Positions 9,074 to 18,539 of a DNA stretch of 64,000 nucleotides are shown piece after piece. Below the pieces are notes generated by a model. The model was not told the origin of the DNA and did no database searches. It was given only the letters and a program-made list of their open reading frames with translations. The stretch covers positions 2,418,001 to 2,482,000 of the forward strand of contig NZ_CP012881.1 in assembly GCF_002224265.1 (NCBI RefSeq), in the 5' to 3' direction. This DNA is from Vibrio vulnificus NBRC 15645 = ATCC 27562 (GTDB lineage Bacteria; Pseudomonadota; Gammaproteobacteria; Enterobacterales; Vibrionaceae). Within the stretch, counting starts at the first letter, position 1. Every line of letters starts with the position of its first letter. The position numbers were made by a program, and so were the translations under genes.

Positions 9074-9814
9074 ATGATCTCATTAGAGCAAGCAAAGTCT
9101 CTAGTTGAATTACTGGAACAGGGAGAGCAGGCAGCCGCCGATGAGCTGGTTGCGTCGATCTATGAGGAAAAAGGCAATCCAATGCTGCAAGAGATTGGTT
9201 CGCTTACTCGAGATCTACACACTTCTCTGAAGAATTTCAGCTTAGATCAACGGATGACAGAAATTACAAACGATGAAATCCCAGATGCAAGGGATCGCCT
9301 TCAATATGTCATCGAAAAAACCGAACTCGCAGCAAACAAGACCATGGATGCTGTCGAGCTCTGTCTCCCAATAGCCGATAATCTTCACGAATGCTTGCTA
9401 CAAGTCCGTCCTCAGTGGAATGAACTGATGCACGGTCGCATCGAATTGAGTGAATTCAAGGCCCTTTGCCATCGTATCGAAGATCTTTTAGTTCAAGTCG
9501 AAGGCGATAGCACAGAATTACGCGGCCAGTTAACAGAAATTTTGATGGCACAAGATTTCCAAGACTTAACTGGGCAGATTATCCGTCGTGTCATCACTCT
9601 CGTAAACGAAGTGGAAGGGCGATTGGTTGATATCCTAACGGTGTTTGCTGGAAATAAACCGCCGAAGGACAAAACTCAAGAAACACAGAATCTTGCCGAA
9701 AAAGAAAAAAGTGGCAGCGAGCCAGAGGGTCCGATTTTGCACCCCGAGTTGCGTGAAGACGCAGTTGCATCGCAGGATGAAGTCGATGATTTGTTATCCA
9801 GTCTTGGATTTTAA
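9074..9814 (+). CDS. cheZ: CheY-P phosphatase CheZ
   Basis: CheZ dephosphorylates CheY-P. The 246-residue protein is largely helical, with the catalytic-helix segment MAQDFQDLTGQIIRRV around residues 157-172; the Gln in FQDLTGQ is the expected catalytic residue. The extreme C-terminus, SQDEVDDLLSSLGF (residues 233-246), is the CheY-binding peptide known from the family. The same kind of peptide recurs three times in CheA, encoded just downstream (see findings). A 121-bp spacer with small hairpins separates it from cheY. Confidence 0.97.
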   Translation: MISLEQAKSLVELLEQGEQAAADELVASIYEEKGNPMLQEIGSLTRDLHTSLKNFSLDQRMTEITNDEIPDARDRLQYVIEKTELAANKTMDAVELCLPIADNLHECLLQVRPQWNELMHGRIELSEFKALCHRIEDLLVQVEGDSTELRGQLTEILMAQDFQDLTGQIIRRVITLVNEVEGRLVDILTVFAGNKPPKDKTQETQNLAEKEKSGSEPEGPILHPELREDAVASQDEVDDLLSSLGF

Positions 9815-9823
9815 AGGTAACGT

Positions 9824-12049
9824 ATGAGCTACGATTTAGACGAAGATATCCTTCAGGACTTTCTAATAGAAGCCGGGGAAATTCTGGAACTGCTTTCTGA
9901 GCAGTTAGTAGAATTGGAAAATAACCCAGAAGACAGGGATCTTCTCAATGCTATTTTCCGTGGATTCCATACCGTTAAAGGTGGCGCTGGATTTTTGTCG
10001 CTCACCGAGTTGGTTGAAACTTGTCATGGTGCGGAAAACGTGTTCGACGTATTGCGCAATGGCCAACGTTCCGTTTCTCCAAGCCTAATGGATACAATGC
10101 TGCGTTCCTTAGACACGGTAAACCATCAGTTTAAAGCGGTTCAAGATCGAGAGCCTCTCGAAGCTGCGGATCCTGAATTGCTCGACGAGCTGCATCGTTT
10201 GTGCCGCCCTGAATCGGAAGATGAAGTGGCTGCCCCAGTCGCAGAAGAAGTCGTTGTAGCAGAGCCTGAACCTGAAATTATTCCAGAACCTGTAGCCGAA
10301 GCGCCTGCGCCAGCCAGCTCCGCGATTTCTTCAGTGGATGAAATCACTCAAGATGAGTTTGAAAAACTGCTTGATGAGCTGCATGGTAAAGGGGCTGCAC
10401 CGAGTGCACAAGCAGCTGCGCCAGCAGCACCGACGCCACCACCAGTGAGCGCATCGGTAGATAGCGGTGACATCACGGACGACGAATTTGAAAAACTGTT
10501 AGACGAATTACACGGTGCGGGCAAAAGCCCATCGGCGTCTGACTTCCAAGCAGCGCCACCGCCAGAGCCAGCTAAACCAGCGGCAAAAGCACCAAGTGCT
10601 GGTGATAGCGACTTGATGACCGACGAAGAGTTCGAAAAGCTATTGGACGAGCTGCATGGTTCAGGCAAAGGTCCGACCCTTGAGGAGTTGGATTTCGCAA
10701 CCAAGCCTGCATCAGCAAATGTGGCTCCTGCGCCAGAGCCAGCGAAACCAGCAGCACCAGTTGCGTCGAAGCCAGCGGCGGCGCCTGCACCAGCTCGCGC
10801 AGAAGTAAAAGCACCGGCGGTACAAGAAGCGAAAGCCCCAGCGACGCAACAAGCAGCGAAGAAACCACAGGCAGAAGCGACGGTGCGTGTTGATACGTCG
10901 ACGCTGGATACCATTATGAACATGGTTGGTGAGCTTGTACTGGTTCGAAATCGTCTTTTGAGTCTCGGTCTGAACAGTAACGATGAAGAGATGGCGAAAG
11001 CGGTAGCTAACCTAGATGTGGTGACTGCGGACCTGCAAGGCGCAGTAATGAAAACGCGCATGCAGCCAATTAAGAAAGTTTTTGGCCGTTTCCCTCGCGT
11101 TGTTCGTGACTTGGCGCGTAACCTACAAAAAGACATCGTGCTGGAAATGCGCGGTGAAGAAACGGATCTCGATAAAAACCTTGTTGAGGCGCTTGCGGAT
11201 CCTTTGATCCACTTGGTGCGTAACTCGGTTGACCATGGTATTGAGATGCCCGATGACCGTGCGAAAGCAGGTAAGTCTCGCACGGGTAAAGTCATCCTCT
11301 CTGCATCTCAAGAGGGCGACCATATTGAGCTAGCGATCATCGATGATGGCGGCGGTATGGACCCAGATAAACTTCGTGGCATCGCAGTGAAACGCGGCAT
11401 GATGGATGAAGATGCTGCTGGCCGTTTGTCCGACAAAGAATGTTTCAACTTGATCTTTGCACCAGGATTCTCCAGTAAAGAGAAAATTTCAGACATTTCT
11501 GGACGTGGTGTAGGTATGGACGTGGTGAAAACCGCGATCAATACCCTAAATGGTTCGATTGATATCGATTCAGAATTGGGCAAAGGAACCAAGATCACCA
11601 TCAAAGTTCCGTTGACCTTGGCGATTCTACCAACACTTATGGTTGGTGTGGCTGGCCATCCGTTTGCGTTGCCATTGGCTTCTGTGAATGAAATCTTCCA
11701 TTTAGATCTTAGCCGTACCAACGTTGTTGATGGTCAGTTAACCATCATCGTACGTGAAAAAGCGATTCCGCTGTTCTATCTACAAAACTGGCTCGCACCG
11801 AAGTCTGGTAAAGCGCAACTGCGTAAAGGACATGGTCACGTCGTTATCGTACAAATCGGTAGTCAACGCGTCGGTTTTGTTGTGGATACCTTGATTGGTC
11901 AAGAAGAAGTGGTTATCAAGCCATTAGACAACTTACTGCAAGGTACACCGGGTATGGCGGGTGCAACGATCACCAGTGATGGGCATATTGCTCTGATTCT
12001 GGATGTTCCTGATTTGCTAAAACAGTACGCAGCGGCATCGCGTCTGTAA
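9824..12049 (+). CDS. cheA: Chemotaxis histidine kinase CheA (linker with three CheZ-tail-like repeats)
   Basis: CheA phosphorylates CheY and CheB in response to chemoreceptors. The 741-residue protein has an N-terminal HPt domain with phospho-His H49 (FRGFHTVKGGAGF). A Pro/Ala/Glu-rich linker runs from about 130 to 350. Dimerisation, ATPase (HLVRNSVDHGIE, DDGGGMD, GRGVGMDVV) and C-terminal CheW-like domains follow. I see no ordinary P2 CheY-binding domain. Instead the linker holds three copies of an acidic element ending EFEKLLDELHG at about residues 174-188, 217-231 and 265-279. Vibrio CheA is known to carry a linker region that interacts with ParP, whose gene is in the same operon. Confidence 0.97.
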   Translation: MSYDLDEDILQDFLIEAGEILELLSEQLVELENNPEDRDLLNAIFRGFHTVKGGAGFLSLTELVETCHGAENVFDVLRNGQRSVSPSLMDTMLRSLDTVNHQFKAVQDREPLEAADPELLDELHRLCRPESEDEVAAPVAEEVVVAEPEPEIIPEPVAEAPAPASSAISSVDEITQDEFEKLLDELHGKGAAPSAQAAAPAAPTPPPVSASVDSGDITDDEFEKLLDELHGAGKSPSASDFQAAPPPEPAKPAAKAPSAGDSDLMTDEEFEKLLDELHGSGKGPTLEELDFATKPASANVAPAPEPAKPAAPVASKPAAAPAPARAEVKAPAVQEAKAPATQQAAKKPQAEATVRVDTSTLDTIMNMVGELVLVRNRLLSLGLNSNDEEMAKAVANLDVVTADLQGAVMKTRMQPIKKVFGRFPRVVRDLARNLQKDIVLEMRGEETDLDKNLVEALADPLIHLVRNSVDHGIEMPDDRAKAGKSRTGKVILSASQEGDHIELAIIDDGGGMDPDKLRGIAVKRGMMDEDAAGRLSDKECFNLIFAPGFSSKEKISDISGRGVGMDVVKTAINTLNGSIDIDSELGKGTKITIKVPLTLAILPTLMVGVAGHPFALPLASVNEIFHLDLSRTNVVDGQLTIIVREKAIPLFYLQNWLAPKSGKAQLRKGHGHVVIVQIGSQRVGFVVDTLIGQEEVVIKPLDNLLQGTPGMAGATITSDGHIALILDVPDLLKQYAAASRL

Positions 12050-12079
12050 TCAGGGCTTAGTATTACAATAAGGATTCAA

Positions 12080-13210
12080 ATGGCGATAAAAGTATTAGTA
12101 GTTGATGACTCCAGTTTTTTCCGACGTCGGGTGAGTGAGATCATCAATGCAGAATCGCGCCTAGAAGTGATTGATGTGGCGGTAAATGGTAAAGAGGCGG
12201 TTGAAAAAGCCAAACGCCTCAAGCCGGACGTCATCACTATGGACATTGAAATGCCTGTCATGGACGGCATTTCAGCTGTTCGTGAAATCATGGCGTCGGT
12301 ACCGACGCCTATTTTGATGTTTTCTTCGCTTACTCATGATGGTGCAAAAGCAACGCTAGATGCACTGGATGCCGGTGCTTTGGATTTCTTACCGAAGAAA
12401 TTTGAAGATATTGCTCGTAACCGAGATGAAGCCGTTTCGCTACTGCAACAGCGCGTCATTCAGATTGCTTCAAAGCGTGCATTTATGCGTCGTCCCGTGG
12501 CCTCTTCTGCGTCAGTTCAAGAAAGACCACAAAGTACGTTAAATCGCCCAACGACAGGGTTACGCCGTGAGGCGCCTGCACAAGCCCCTGTTTCTCGTGC
12601 GCCTGTGGCGGCTAAATTCAGAGCTTCAGGAAAAAAATATCAGCTCACCGCGATTGGTACCTCAACCGGCGGGCCTGTCGCATTGCAGAAAATTCTGACC
12701 AAGCTACCAGCAAATTACCCTCATCCCATTGTACTTATCCAGCACATGCCGGCGACATTTACAGCCGCTTTTGCTAGCCGCCTAAACTCACTGTGTAAGA
12801 TTCAAGTGAAAGAAGCGGAAGATGGCGACGTGCTACAAGCGGGCGTCGCTTATTTGGCGCCAGGTGGCAAGCAGATGATGATAGATGGCCGCCCTGGTGC
12901 AGCAAGATTGCGCATTATCGATGGTGGTGAACGCATGAACTACAAGCCTTGCGTGGACGTCACTTTTGGATCTGCAGCGAAAATTTACGCCGACAAAGTT
13001 CTCTCTATGGTTTTGACCGGGATGGGTGCGGATGGCCGTGAAGGTGCGCGCATGCTGAAATCGGCAGGGGCGACTATCTGGGCTCAGGATGAAGATAGCT
13101 GTGTTGTTTATGGCATGCCACAGGCTGTGGCCAAAGCAGGATTGTCAACTGAAGACCTGCCTTTGGAACGTATCGCCGAACGTATGCTAGTTGAAGTGGG
13201 ACTAGCATAA
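12080..13210 (+). CDS. cheB: Chemoreceptor methylesterase CheB
   Basis: CheB demethylates and deamidates chemoreceptors during adaptation. The 376-residue protein has a receiver domain with D9-D10 and phospho-acceptor D55 ([11 protein letters not shown]). A basic, Pro-rich linker of about 50 residues follows, then the esterase domain with the catalytic serine in GTSTGGP (near S195), the histidine in LIQHMPATF and the Asp in [10 protein letters not shown]. It is 30 bp after cheA and 8 bp before parC. Confidence 0.97.
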   Translation: MAIKVLVVDDSSFFRRRVSEIINAESRLEVIDVAVNGKEAVEKAKRLKPDVITMDIEMPVMDGISAVREIMASVPTPILMFSSLTHDGAKATLDALDAGALDFLPKKFEDIARNRDEAVSLLQQRVIQIASKRAFMRRPVASSASVQERPQSTLNRPTTGLRREAPAQAPVSRAPVAAKFRASGKKYQLTAIGTSTGGPVALQKILTKLPANYPHPIVLIQHMPATFTAAFASRLNSLCKIQVKEAEDGDVLQAGVAYLAPGGKQMMIDGRPGAARLRIIDGGERMNYKPCVDVTFGSAAKIYADKVLSMVLTGMGADGREGARMLKSAGATIWAQDEDSCVVYGMPQAVAKAGLSTEDLPLERIAERMLVEVGLA

Positions 13211-13218
13211 GGACAGAT

Positions 13219-13995
13219 ATGATAGTTTGGAGTGTTGCAAACCAAAAAGGTGGTGTTGGTAAAACCACCACCACCGTCACTCTAGCTGGGCTACTGAGCA
13301 AAAAAGGCCATCGTGTTCTTTTGGTTGACACCGATCCGCATGCATCACTAACGACCTATTTAGGCTTCGACCCCGATGCGGTCACCAGCAGTCTATTTGA
13401 TCTTTTTCAACTTAAAGAGTTTACGCGTGAAGCGGTTAAACCGTTGTTGTTGAAAACAGATGTAGAAGGGATCGATATCATACCCGCGCATATGTCTTTG
13501 GCGACCTTAGACCGAGTGATGGGCAACCGTAGTGGAATGGGCTTAATCTTAAAGCGTGCGTTAATCGCGTTGTCCAAAGATTATGACTATGTGCTGATTG
13601 ATTGTCCGCCAATTCTTGGTGTCATGATGGTCAATGCTCTGGCGGCCAGTGACCGAATCTTAATTCCAGTTCAAACGGAATTCTTAGCCATGAAAGGCTT
13701 AGAGCGAATGATTCGTACGCTCGCGATTATGCAAAAATCGCGTCGAGATCCCTTTAAGGTTACCATTGTGCCAACGATGTACGACAAACGCACTAAGGCG
13801 TCGTTACAAACGTTAACGCAGCTTAAGAAAGATTACCCAAATCAAGTTTGGACATCGGCGGTGCCAATTGACACCAAGTTCAGAGACGCGAGTTTAAAAC
13901 GTTTACCTGCTTCGCACTTTGCAGAAGGAAGCCGCGGGGTATTTGCCTACAAACAATTGCTGATTTACTTAGAGAGGTTAGCGATTGATGAGTAG
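13219..13995 (+). CDS. parC: ParA-like ATPase ParC, polar placement of chemotaxis arrays
   Basis: This 258-residue ParA/MinD-type ATPase has a deviant Walker A motif NQKGGVGKTTT near residues 8-18, DTDPHASL, and a Walker B-type LIDCPP. In vibrios the ParA homologue encoded inside the che operon is ParC, which forms a polar gradient, is held at the pole by HubP and recruits ParP and the signalling array. It should not be confused with topoisomerase IV ParC. It overlaps parP by 8 bases. Confidence 0.93.
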   Translation: MIVWSVANQKGGVGKTTTTVTLAGLLSKKGHRVLLVDTDPHASLTTYLGFDPDAVTSSLFDLFQLKEFTREAVKPLLLKTDVEGIDIIPAHMSLATLDRVMGNRSGMGLILKRALIALSKDYDYVLIDCPPILGVMMVNALAASDRILIPVQTEFLAMKGLERMIRTLAIMQKSRRDPFKVTIVPTMYDKRTKASLQTLTQLKKDYPNQVWTSAVPIDTKFRDASLKRLPASHFAEGSRGVFAYKQLLIYLERLAIDE

Positions 13996-15058
13996 CAAAG
14001 AAGCGGTGTTATCCAGTGAAAAAGCGTTAGATGATTACTTCAGCGCACTTTTAGACGAAGAGCAAGAGCTGGAGCTTATTGTTGAAGAGGATGAGCACGC
14101 TGCCGATTGGTCTGGGGTACCTTACGAACCAGAACTGCAAATCAAGTATTCAGAGCCAGAGTCTTATAGCTATGCCGAAACAGAGCTAAAAGAATTTGAA
14201 GCACCGAATCTGGAAGATGTTGAACGCCTACTCAGTCAACTTGAGTCAACCAATGTCGTTGACGAATTGGGCATCGACGATATTTTGGCGCAAAACACCG
14301 CGTCCATCGCTGAGCTTCAGCAAGAAACCAGTCAGGTTGTCGAAGACGTCGCTGTCATCGAAGAAGAACCGGTCGCCATCTTGGAAGAGGAAATCCAAGA
14401 TTGGACAGTAGAAACCGAAGTGGTTGAAGAGATTCAGGATTGGCAAGTCGATGTCGAGGAGCCAGAAATTGCGCCCGTCGAGCTCGAACCTGAAATTGAA
14501 ACCATTGAAGCTAAAGTAGAGCAAATCGCTGAAGACGTTCAGGTTGAGTTAGAAACGCAAACGTCTGCTAGTGAAAAGAAAGATTGGACCTCGACTCAAC
14601 GAGATATCGCTTTCCAAGTGCTCTATTTTGATGTCAACAGCGTCACTTTTGCTGTTCCGTTGGATGAGTTAGGTGGCATCCATCAACTGACACAGTTGAA
14701 CCACTTAATCGGCAGACCGGGTTGGTACCTTGGTTTGCAAACCAATCGGGATCAGCAACTGGATGTGGTTGATACGGCACGTTGGGTCATGCCAGACAAA
14801 CTGGCTGATGAAGAATACAAGTCGAACTATCAATATATTGTCATGCTAGGTAATAGCATGTGGGGTTTAGCCAGCAATAAGTTGCTGGGCACTGAGCTTC
14901 TTTATCCAGAAAAAGTGCGTTGGCGCGAGCAATCGGGTAAGCGTCCTTGGCTTGCTGGCATGGTGAAAGAGAAAATGTGTGCTTTAATTCATGTAGACGC
15001 ATTAATTTCCATGCTAAATGCCGGACTGGATGTAAAATCATTAAATTCAGAATTTTGA
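13988..15058 (+). CDS. parP: ParP, CheW-like array-tethering protein
   Basis: The 356-residue protein has an acidic N-terminal half of about 190 residues, rich in Glu and Val with repeated EIQDW segments, and a C-terminal CheW-like domain (about 205-350). In vibrios ParP links ParC to CheA and chemoreceptors and prevents loss of the array from the pole. I chose ATG 13988, just inside the end of parC; a TTG one codon earlier is possible. Residues 75-86 (LEDVERLLSQLE) resemble the CheZ-tail-like repeats of CheA. The gene sits directly before cheW. Confidence 0.93.
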   Translation: MSSKEAVLSSEKALDDYFSALLDEEQELELIVEEDEHAADWSGVPYEPELQIKYSEPESYSYAETELKEFEAPNLEDVERLLSQLESTNVVDELGIDDILAQNTASIAELQQETSQVVEDVAVIEEEPVAILEEEIQDWTVETEVVEEIQDWQVDVEEPEIAPVELEPEIETIEAKVEQIAEDVQVELETQTSASEKKDWTSTQRDIAFQVLYFDVNSVTFAVPLDELGGIHQLTQLNHLIGRPGWYLGLQTNRDQQLDVVDTARWVMPDKLADEEYKSNYQYIVMLGNSMWGLASNKLLGTELLYPEKVRWREQSGKRPWLAGMVKEKMCALIHVDALISMLNAGLDVKSLNSEF

Positions 15059-15090
15059 GAAGTCGGGAACGACATTAACGAGGATTAGCC

Positions 15091-15585
15091 ATGTCTCATT
15101 CTAACGAAGTAGAAGTTAAAAAAGATCACACAAATGATGAAGTACTTCAGTGGGTGACGTTCCAGCTGGAAGAAGAAACTTACGGCATTAACGTAATGCA
15201 AGTTCGTGAAGTGCTTCGTTATACAGAAATTGCACCAGTTCCGGGCGCGCCAGATTACGTTTTAGGTATCATCAACCTACGTGGCAACGTCGTAACGGTT
15301 ATCGATACACGTTCTCGTTTTGGTTTGATGGAAGGTGAAGTGACAGACAACACCCGTATCATCGTGATTGAATCTGAGCATCAAGTGATTGGTATTCTTG
15401 TCGACAGTGTTGCTGAAGTGGTTTACCTACGTTCTTCAGAAATCGATTCAACCCCATCTGTTGGTACGGATGAGAGTGCTAAGTTTATCCAAGGTGTGAG
15501 CAACCGCGATGGTAAGTTGCTGATCTTGGTAGACCTGAACAAGTTGTTGACGGATGAAGAATGGGATGACATGGCTCATCTATAA
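15091..15585 (+). CDS. cheW: Chemotaxis coupling protein CheW
   Basis: CheW bridges chemoreceptors and CheA. The 164-residue protein is one CheW domain preceded by a short charged tail. Family features include TFQLEEETYGINVMQVREV, the PGAPDYVLGIINLRGNV block and the final LLILVDLNKLL strand. A Shine-Dalgarno-like GAGGA precedes the ATG. Its stop codon TAA shares one base with the ATG of the following DUF2802 gene. Confidence 0.98.
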   Translation: MSHSNEVEVKKDHTNDEVLQWVTFQLEEETYGINVMQVREVLRYTEIAPVPGAPDYVLGIINLRGNVVTVIDTRSRFGLMEGEVTDNTRIIVIESEHQVIGILVDSVAEVVYLRSSEIDSTPSVGTDESAKFIQGVSNRDGKLLILVDLNKLLTDEEWDDMAHL

Positions 15586-16085
15586 TGGTTGAGATGTTTT
15601 CTAATAGTCCAGCGTTGCTTGTTGGTGCTGGACTTTTCGTCTTACTGTTGTTGGTTGTACTTCAGCTACGGATAAAAGCGACGTTGCAAACCCGTTTGGA
15701 TAGCCAAGGGCAGAAGCTACGTAGCAGCGAGAAAGAGTTACAAAAAGCGAACAAGCAGCTATTGGAAGTGAGATCGGTTGTTATCGGTTTAGGCCAACGG
15801 GTCAGTGAACAGCAAGAGATCATTCAACACTTAACAGAGCGCGTGGTTGAGCTTGAACAAGCGGATACCGATGGGCGTTTGTATACTCGCGCCAGCAAAA
15901 TGGTTCAACTTGGCGCAGACGTAAACGAGCTGATCAAAGAGTGCGAACTGCCAAAAGCAGAAGCCGAGTTGATGCTTTCTCTGCAAAAGAAAATTGCAGG
16001 TAAAGAGAAAATTCCACCGCTAAGCAGCCAATTGTCGGACTTAGACGAAACGGCGGCAAAAAAAGCACCGACGCGTCGTCGATAG
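15585..16085 (+). CDS. DUF2802 membrane-anchored coiled-coil protein
   Basis: The function is unknown. The 166-residue protein has one N-terminal membrane helix (about residues 9-27), then a predicted coiled coil rich in Glu, Gln and Lys (about 35-95), and a conserved C-terminal part (ADVNELIKECELPKAEAELM) resembling the DUF2802 family. It ends in a basic tail. It overlaps cheW by one base and is the last gene before the terminator, so it belongs to the motility/chemotaxis operon. A role in array or pole organisation is only an inference from position. Confidence 0.85.
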   Translation: MVEMFSNSPALLVGAGLFVLLLLVVLQLRIKATLQTRLDSQGQKLRSSEKELQKANKQLLEVRSVVIGLGQRVSEQQEIIQHLTERVVELEQADTDGRLYTRASKMVQLGADVNELIKECELPKAEAELMLSLQKKIAGKEKIPPLSSQLSDLDETAAKKAPTRRR

Positions 16086-16112
16086 TGTGATTTCAAGAGT
16101 TAGAGAGATAAA

Positions 16113-16136
16113 AAGAAGCTTCGGCTTCTTTTTTTT
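16113..16136 (+). terminator. Rho-independent terminator of the flagellar/che operon
   Basis: A 7-bp stem AAGAAGC/GCTTCTT closes a stable TTCG tetraloop, followed by a run of T. It lies 28 bases after the DUF2802 stop codon and closes the long flhA-to-DUF2802 transcription unit. Confidence 0.92.
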
Positions 16137-16319
16137 GTATTTGGCCAAAAATGGCCATTTCTCAATGATTCATGCATCTGAAGGAATAGAGGTGGAAAGT
16201 TCAAGGAACTCAATAATATTGAGAGACTTATCACTCTATAGAGGTAAATTTAAATAAATGTGATAACAGGTTAACAAATTCTCACCAACTGACAAACATA
16301 GAGGCTTTGTTATCCTGTC

Positions 16320-16348
16320 TTGTCACTTATTAGGTGTGCTAATATACC
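16320..16348 (+). promoter_or_regulatory. Probable sigma-70 promoter of the ccm operon
   Basis: TTGTCA (16320-16325) and TATACC (16343-16348) are separated by 17 bases, about 30 bases before the ccmA start. The rest of the 290-bp intergenic space from 16.09 kb shows no other clear feature. Confidence 0.4.
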
Positions 16349-16376
16349 CCTCTAATTTGTGTCGCTATGAAGCCTT

Positions 16377-16994
16377 ATGCTAGAAGTATCCAATTTAACT
16401 GCTATTCGCGATGAACGCGTCCTTTTTGAAAATCTTCAGTTTGAAATCAAACCCGGTGAGTTGGTGCAGATTGAAGGTCGAAACGGTACGGGTAAAACAA
16501 CGCTACTTCGAATCGTGACTGGGCTTGGCGATAGAGATGAAGGCTCCATCAAATGGAAAGGAGAGGCGATCGAAAAAAGCCGCGACCAGTTCCATCAAGA
16601 CTTGCTTTTTTTAGGCCATCAAACCGGAGTAAAAAGAGAGCTCACTGCGTTTGAAAATTTACGCTTTTATCAATCGATTCATAATTCAGATTCCTCTTCA
16701 GAACGGATTTTTCATGCCCTGACTCAAGTTGGATTGGCAGGTCGAGAAGATGTGCCCGTTGCACAACTGTCTGCTGGGCAGCAGAGACGCGTGGCGTTGG
16801 CTCGCCTTTGGTTAAGTCATCAGATTCTTTGGATTCTTGATGAACCGCTAACTGCTATCGACAAACAGGGTGTCAAAGTGCTTGAGTCACTGTTTTCCAA
16901 CCATGTCGATAATGGGGGCATCGTAATCTTGACGACACACCAAGATATGTTTGCAGATAGCCCGAAACTCAGAAAAATTAAATTGGGTGATTGA
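16377..16994 (+). CDS. ccmA: Heme exporter ATP-binding protein CcmA
   Basis: CcmA is the ATPase of the CcmABCD complex that releases holo-CcmE during cytochrome c maturation. The 205-residue ABC protein has Walker [10 protein letters not shown] (residues 34-42), the signature LSAGQQRRV and Walker B LWILDEP. It is the first gene of the ccm operon, and its stop lies one base before the ccmB start. Confidence 0.96.
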   Translation: MLEVSNLTAIRDERVLFENLQFEIKPGELVQIEGRNGTGKTTLLRIVTGLGDRDEGSIKWKGEAIEKSRDQFHQDLLFLGHQTGVKRELTAFENLRFYQSIHNSDSSSERIFHALTQVGLAGREDVPVAQLSAGQQRRVALARLWLSHQILWILDEPLTAIDKQGVKVLESLFSNHVDNGGIVILTTHQDMFADSPKLRKIKLGD

Positions 16995-16995
16995 G

Positions 16996-17664
16996 ATGAT
17001 TGCTGCAATGACAACCATTATTCGCCGTGAGCTGCTTATTGCCTTTCGCCGCCAAGCTGACATTTTGAACCCACTGTGGTTCTTTATCATTGTCATTACG
17101 TTGTTTCCCCTCAGTATTGGTCCTGAGCCAAATTTGTTAGCACGTATTGCAGCAGGCATTGTTTGGGTAGCGGCATTACTATCTGCTCTATTATCTTTAG
17201 AACGTCTGTTTCGCGATGATTTTCAAGATGGTGCGCTTGAACAAATGATGTTGATGCCGATCCCGTTGCAACTTGTGGTGATTTCAAAGGTCATAGCTCA
17301 TTGGTTATTAACGGGACTGCCATTGATACTGATCAGTCCGTTGTTGGCGATTTTGCTCTCATTGGATTTTAATACGTGGCTTTCGGTGGTTCTGACGCTT
17401 CTTGTTGGAACACCAACGCTGAGTTTTATCGGTGCAATTGGTGTGGCGTTAACGGTTGGATTACAAAAAGGCGGTGTATTACTCAGCCTGTTAATCTTGC
17501 CTTTGTATATCCCAATTTTGATTTTTGCGACGTCAGCGATTGATGCAGCAGCGTTAGGTATGACGTATAACGGCCAGTTAGCCATATTGGGAGCGATGTT
17601 GGTTGGCGGTATGACACTGACACCATTTGCTATTAGCGCTGCCCTGAGAGTTAGCGTTAACTAA
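16996..17664 (+). CDS. ccmB: Heme exporter membrane protein CcmB
   Basis: CcmB is the six-helix permease partner of CcmA in the inner membrane. From ATG 16996 the protein is 222 residues, the usual size. A longer frame from 16951 runs into ccmA and is not preferred. Hydrophobic segments and the loop SLERLFRDDFQDGALEQMML are characteristic. A 119-bp gap follows before ccmC, larger than elsewhere in the operon. Confidence 0.95.
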   Translation: MIAAMTTIIRRELLIAFRRQADILNPLWFFIIVITLFPLSIGPEPNLLARIAAGIVWVAALLSALLSLERLFRDDFQDGALEQMMLMPIPLQLVVISKVIAHWLLTGLPLILISPLLAILLSLDFNTWLSVVLTLLVGTPTLSFIGAIGVALTVGLQKGGVLLSLLILPLYIPILIFATSAIDAAALGMTYNGQLAILGAMLVGGMTLTPFAISAALRVSVN

Positions 17665-17783
17665 CTATACCGAGAATGATTAACTGATGTTGATACAAGA
17701 TCGGATCAAAGAATTATTATTAAAGCACTGCTAGTGTAACACGCTAAGTTTGTGCCTGAGTGAAGTAAGAGTGAGAACTAAAC

Positions 17784-18527
17784 ATGTGGAAATGGCTCCA
17801 TCCTTATGCAAAGCCAGAAACAGCCTACCAGCTTAGTGGTAAGTTGTTACCTTGGTTTTCCGTTTTAGCCCTGATCTTTTTGACGGTAGGTACAGTGTGG
17901 GGACTTGCATTCGCACCCTCCGACTATCAACAAGGTGACAGTTTTAGAATCATCTACATTCATGTACCTTCGGCGATTTGGTCGATGGGTGTGTACATGT
18001 CGATGGCCATAGCCGCATTTATCGGCCTAGTTTGGCAAGTCCGTCTTTCTGAAATGGCGGCGTTGGCGATGGCGCCAATCGGTGCTGTTTACACCTTTAT
18101 TGCGTTGGTAACGGGGGCCGTATGGGGCAAGCCGATGTGGGGCACTTGGTGGGTATGGGATGCTCGCTTGACCTCCGAATTAATTCTTCTATTTCTCTAC
18201 TTGGGTGTGATTGCGCTTTATCACGCATTTGATGACCAGAAAACAGCGGCAAAAGCGGCGGGCATCTTGGCTATTGTTGGTGTGATTAACCTGCCAATTA
18301 TTCACTTCTCCGTAGAGTGGTGGAACACCTTGCACCAAGGCGCCACCATTACCAAATTTGCTAAGCCTTCCATTGCTTCAACCATGTTATGGCCGCTGCT
18401 AACGAATATTTTGGGCTTTGCGTTTTTCTTTGCTGCGGTGACGATGGTGCGTTTCCGTAACGAAATTATCAGTAAAGAAAGTCATCGTCCTTGGGTGCGC
18501 CAGCTGGCGCTTGGCAAGACTCAGTGA
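17784..18527 (+). CDS. ccmC: Heme handling protein CcmC
   Basis: CcmC loads heme onto CcmE at the periplasmic face. The 247-residue, six-helix protein contains the tryptophan-rich motif GTWWVWDARLTSELIL and histidines in the flanking loops (IIYIHVPSAIWSMG). Length and motif are standard. ccmD follows after 12 bp. Confidence 0.97.
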   Translation: MWKWLHPYAKPETAYQLSGKLLPWFSVLALIFLTVGTVWGLAFAPSDYQQGDSFRIIYIHVPSAIWSMGVYMSMAIAAFIGLVWQVRLSEMAALAMAPIGAVYTFIALVTGAVWGKPMWGTWWVWDARLTSELILLFLYLGVIALYHAFDDQKTAAKAAGILAIVGVINLPIIHFSVEWWNTLHQGATITKFAKPSIASTMLWPLLTNILGFAFFFAAVTMVRFRNEIISKESHRPWVRQLALGKTQ

Positions 18528-18539
18528 GGGTTTTAGATC

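Noticed and set aside
10348..11295. 315-codon minus-strand frame opposite cheA
   Set aside because: Ser/Ala/Gly-rich shadow of the Pro/Ala-rich CheA linker; cheA itself is certain.
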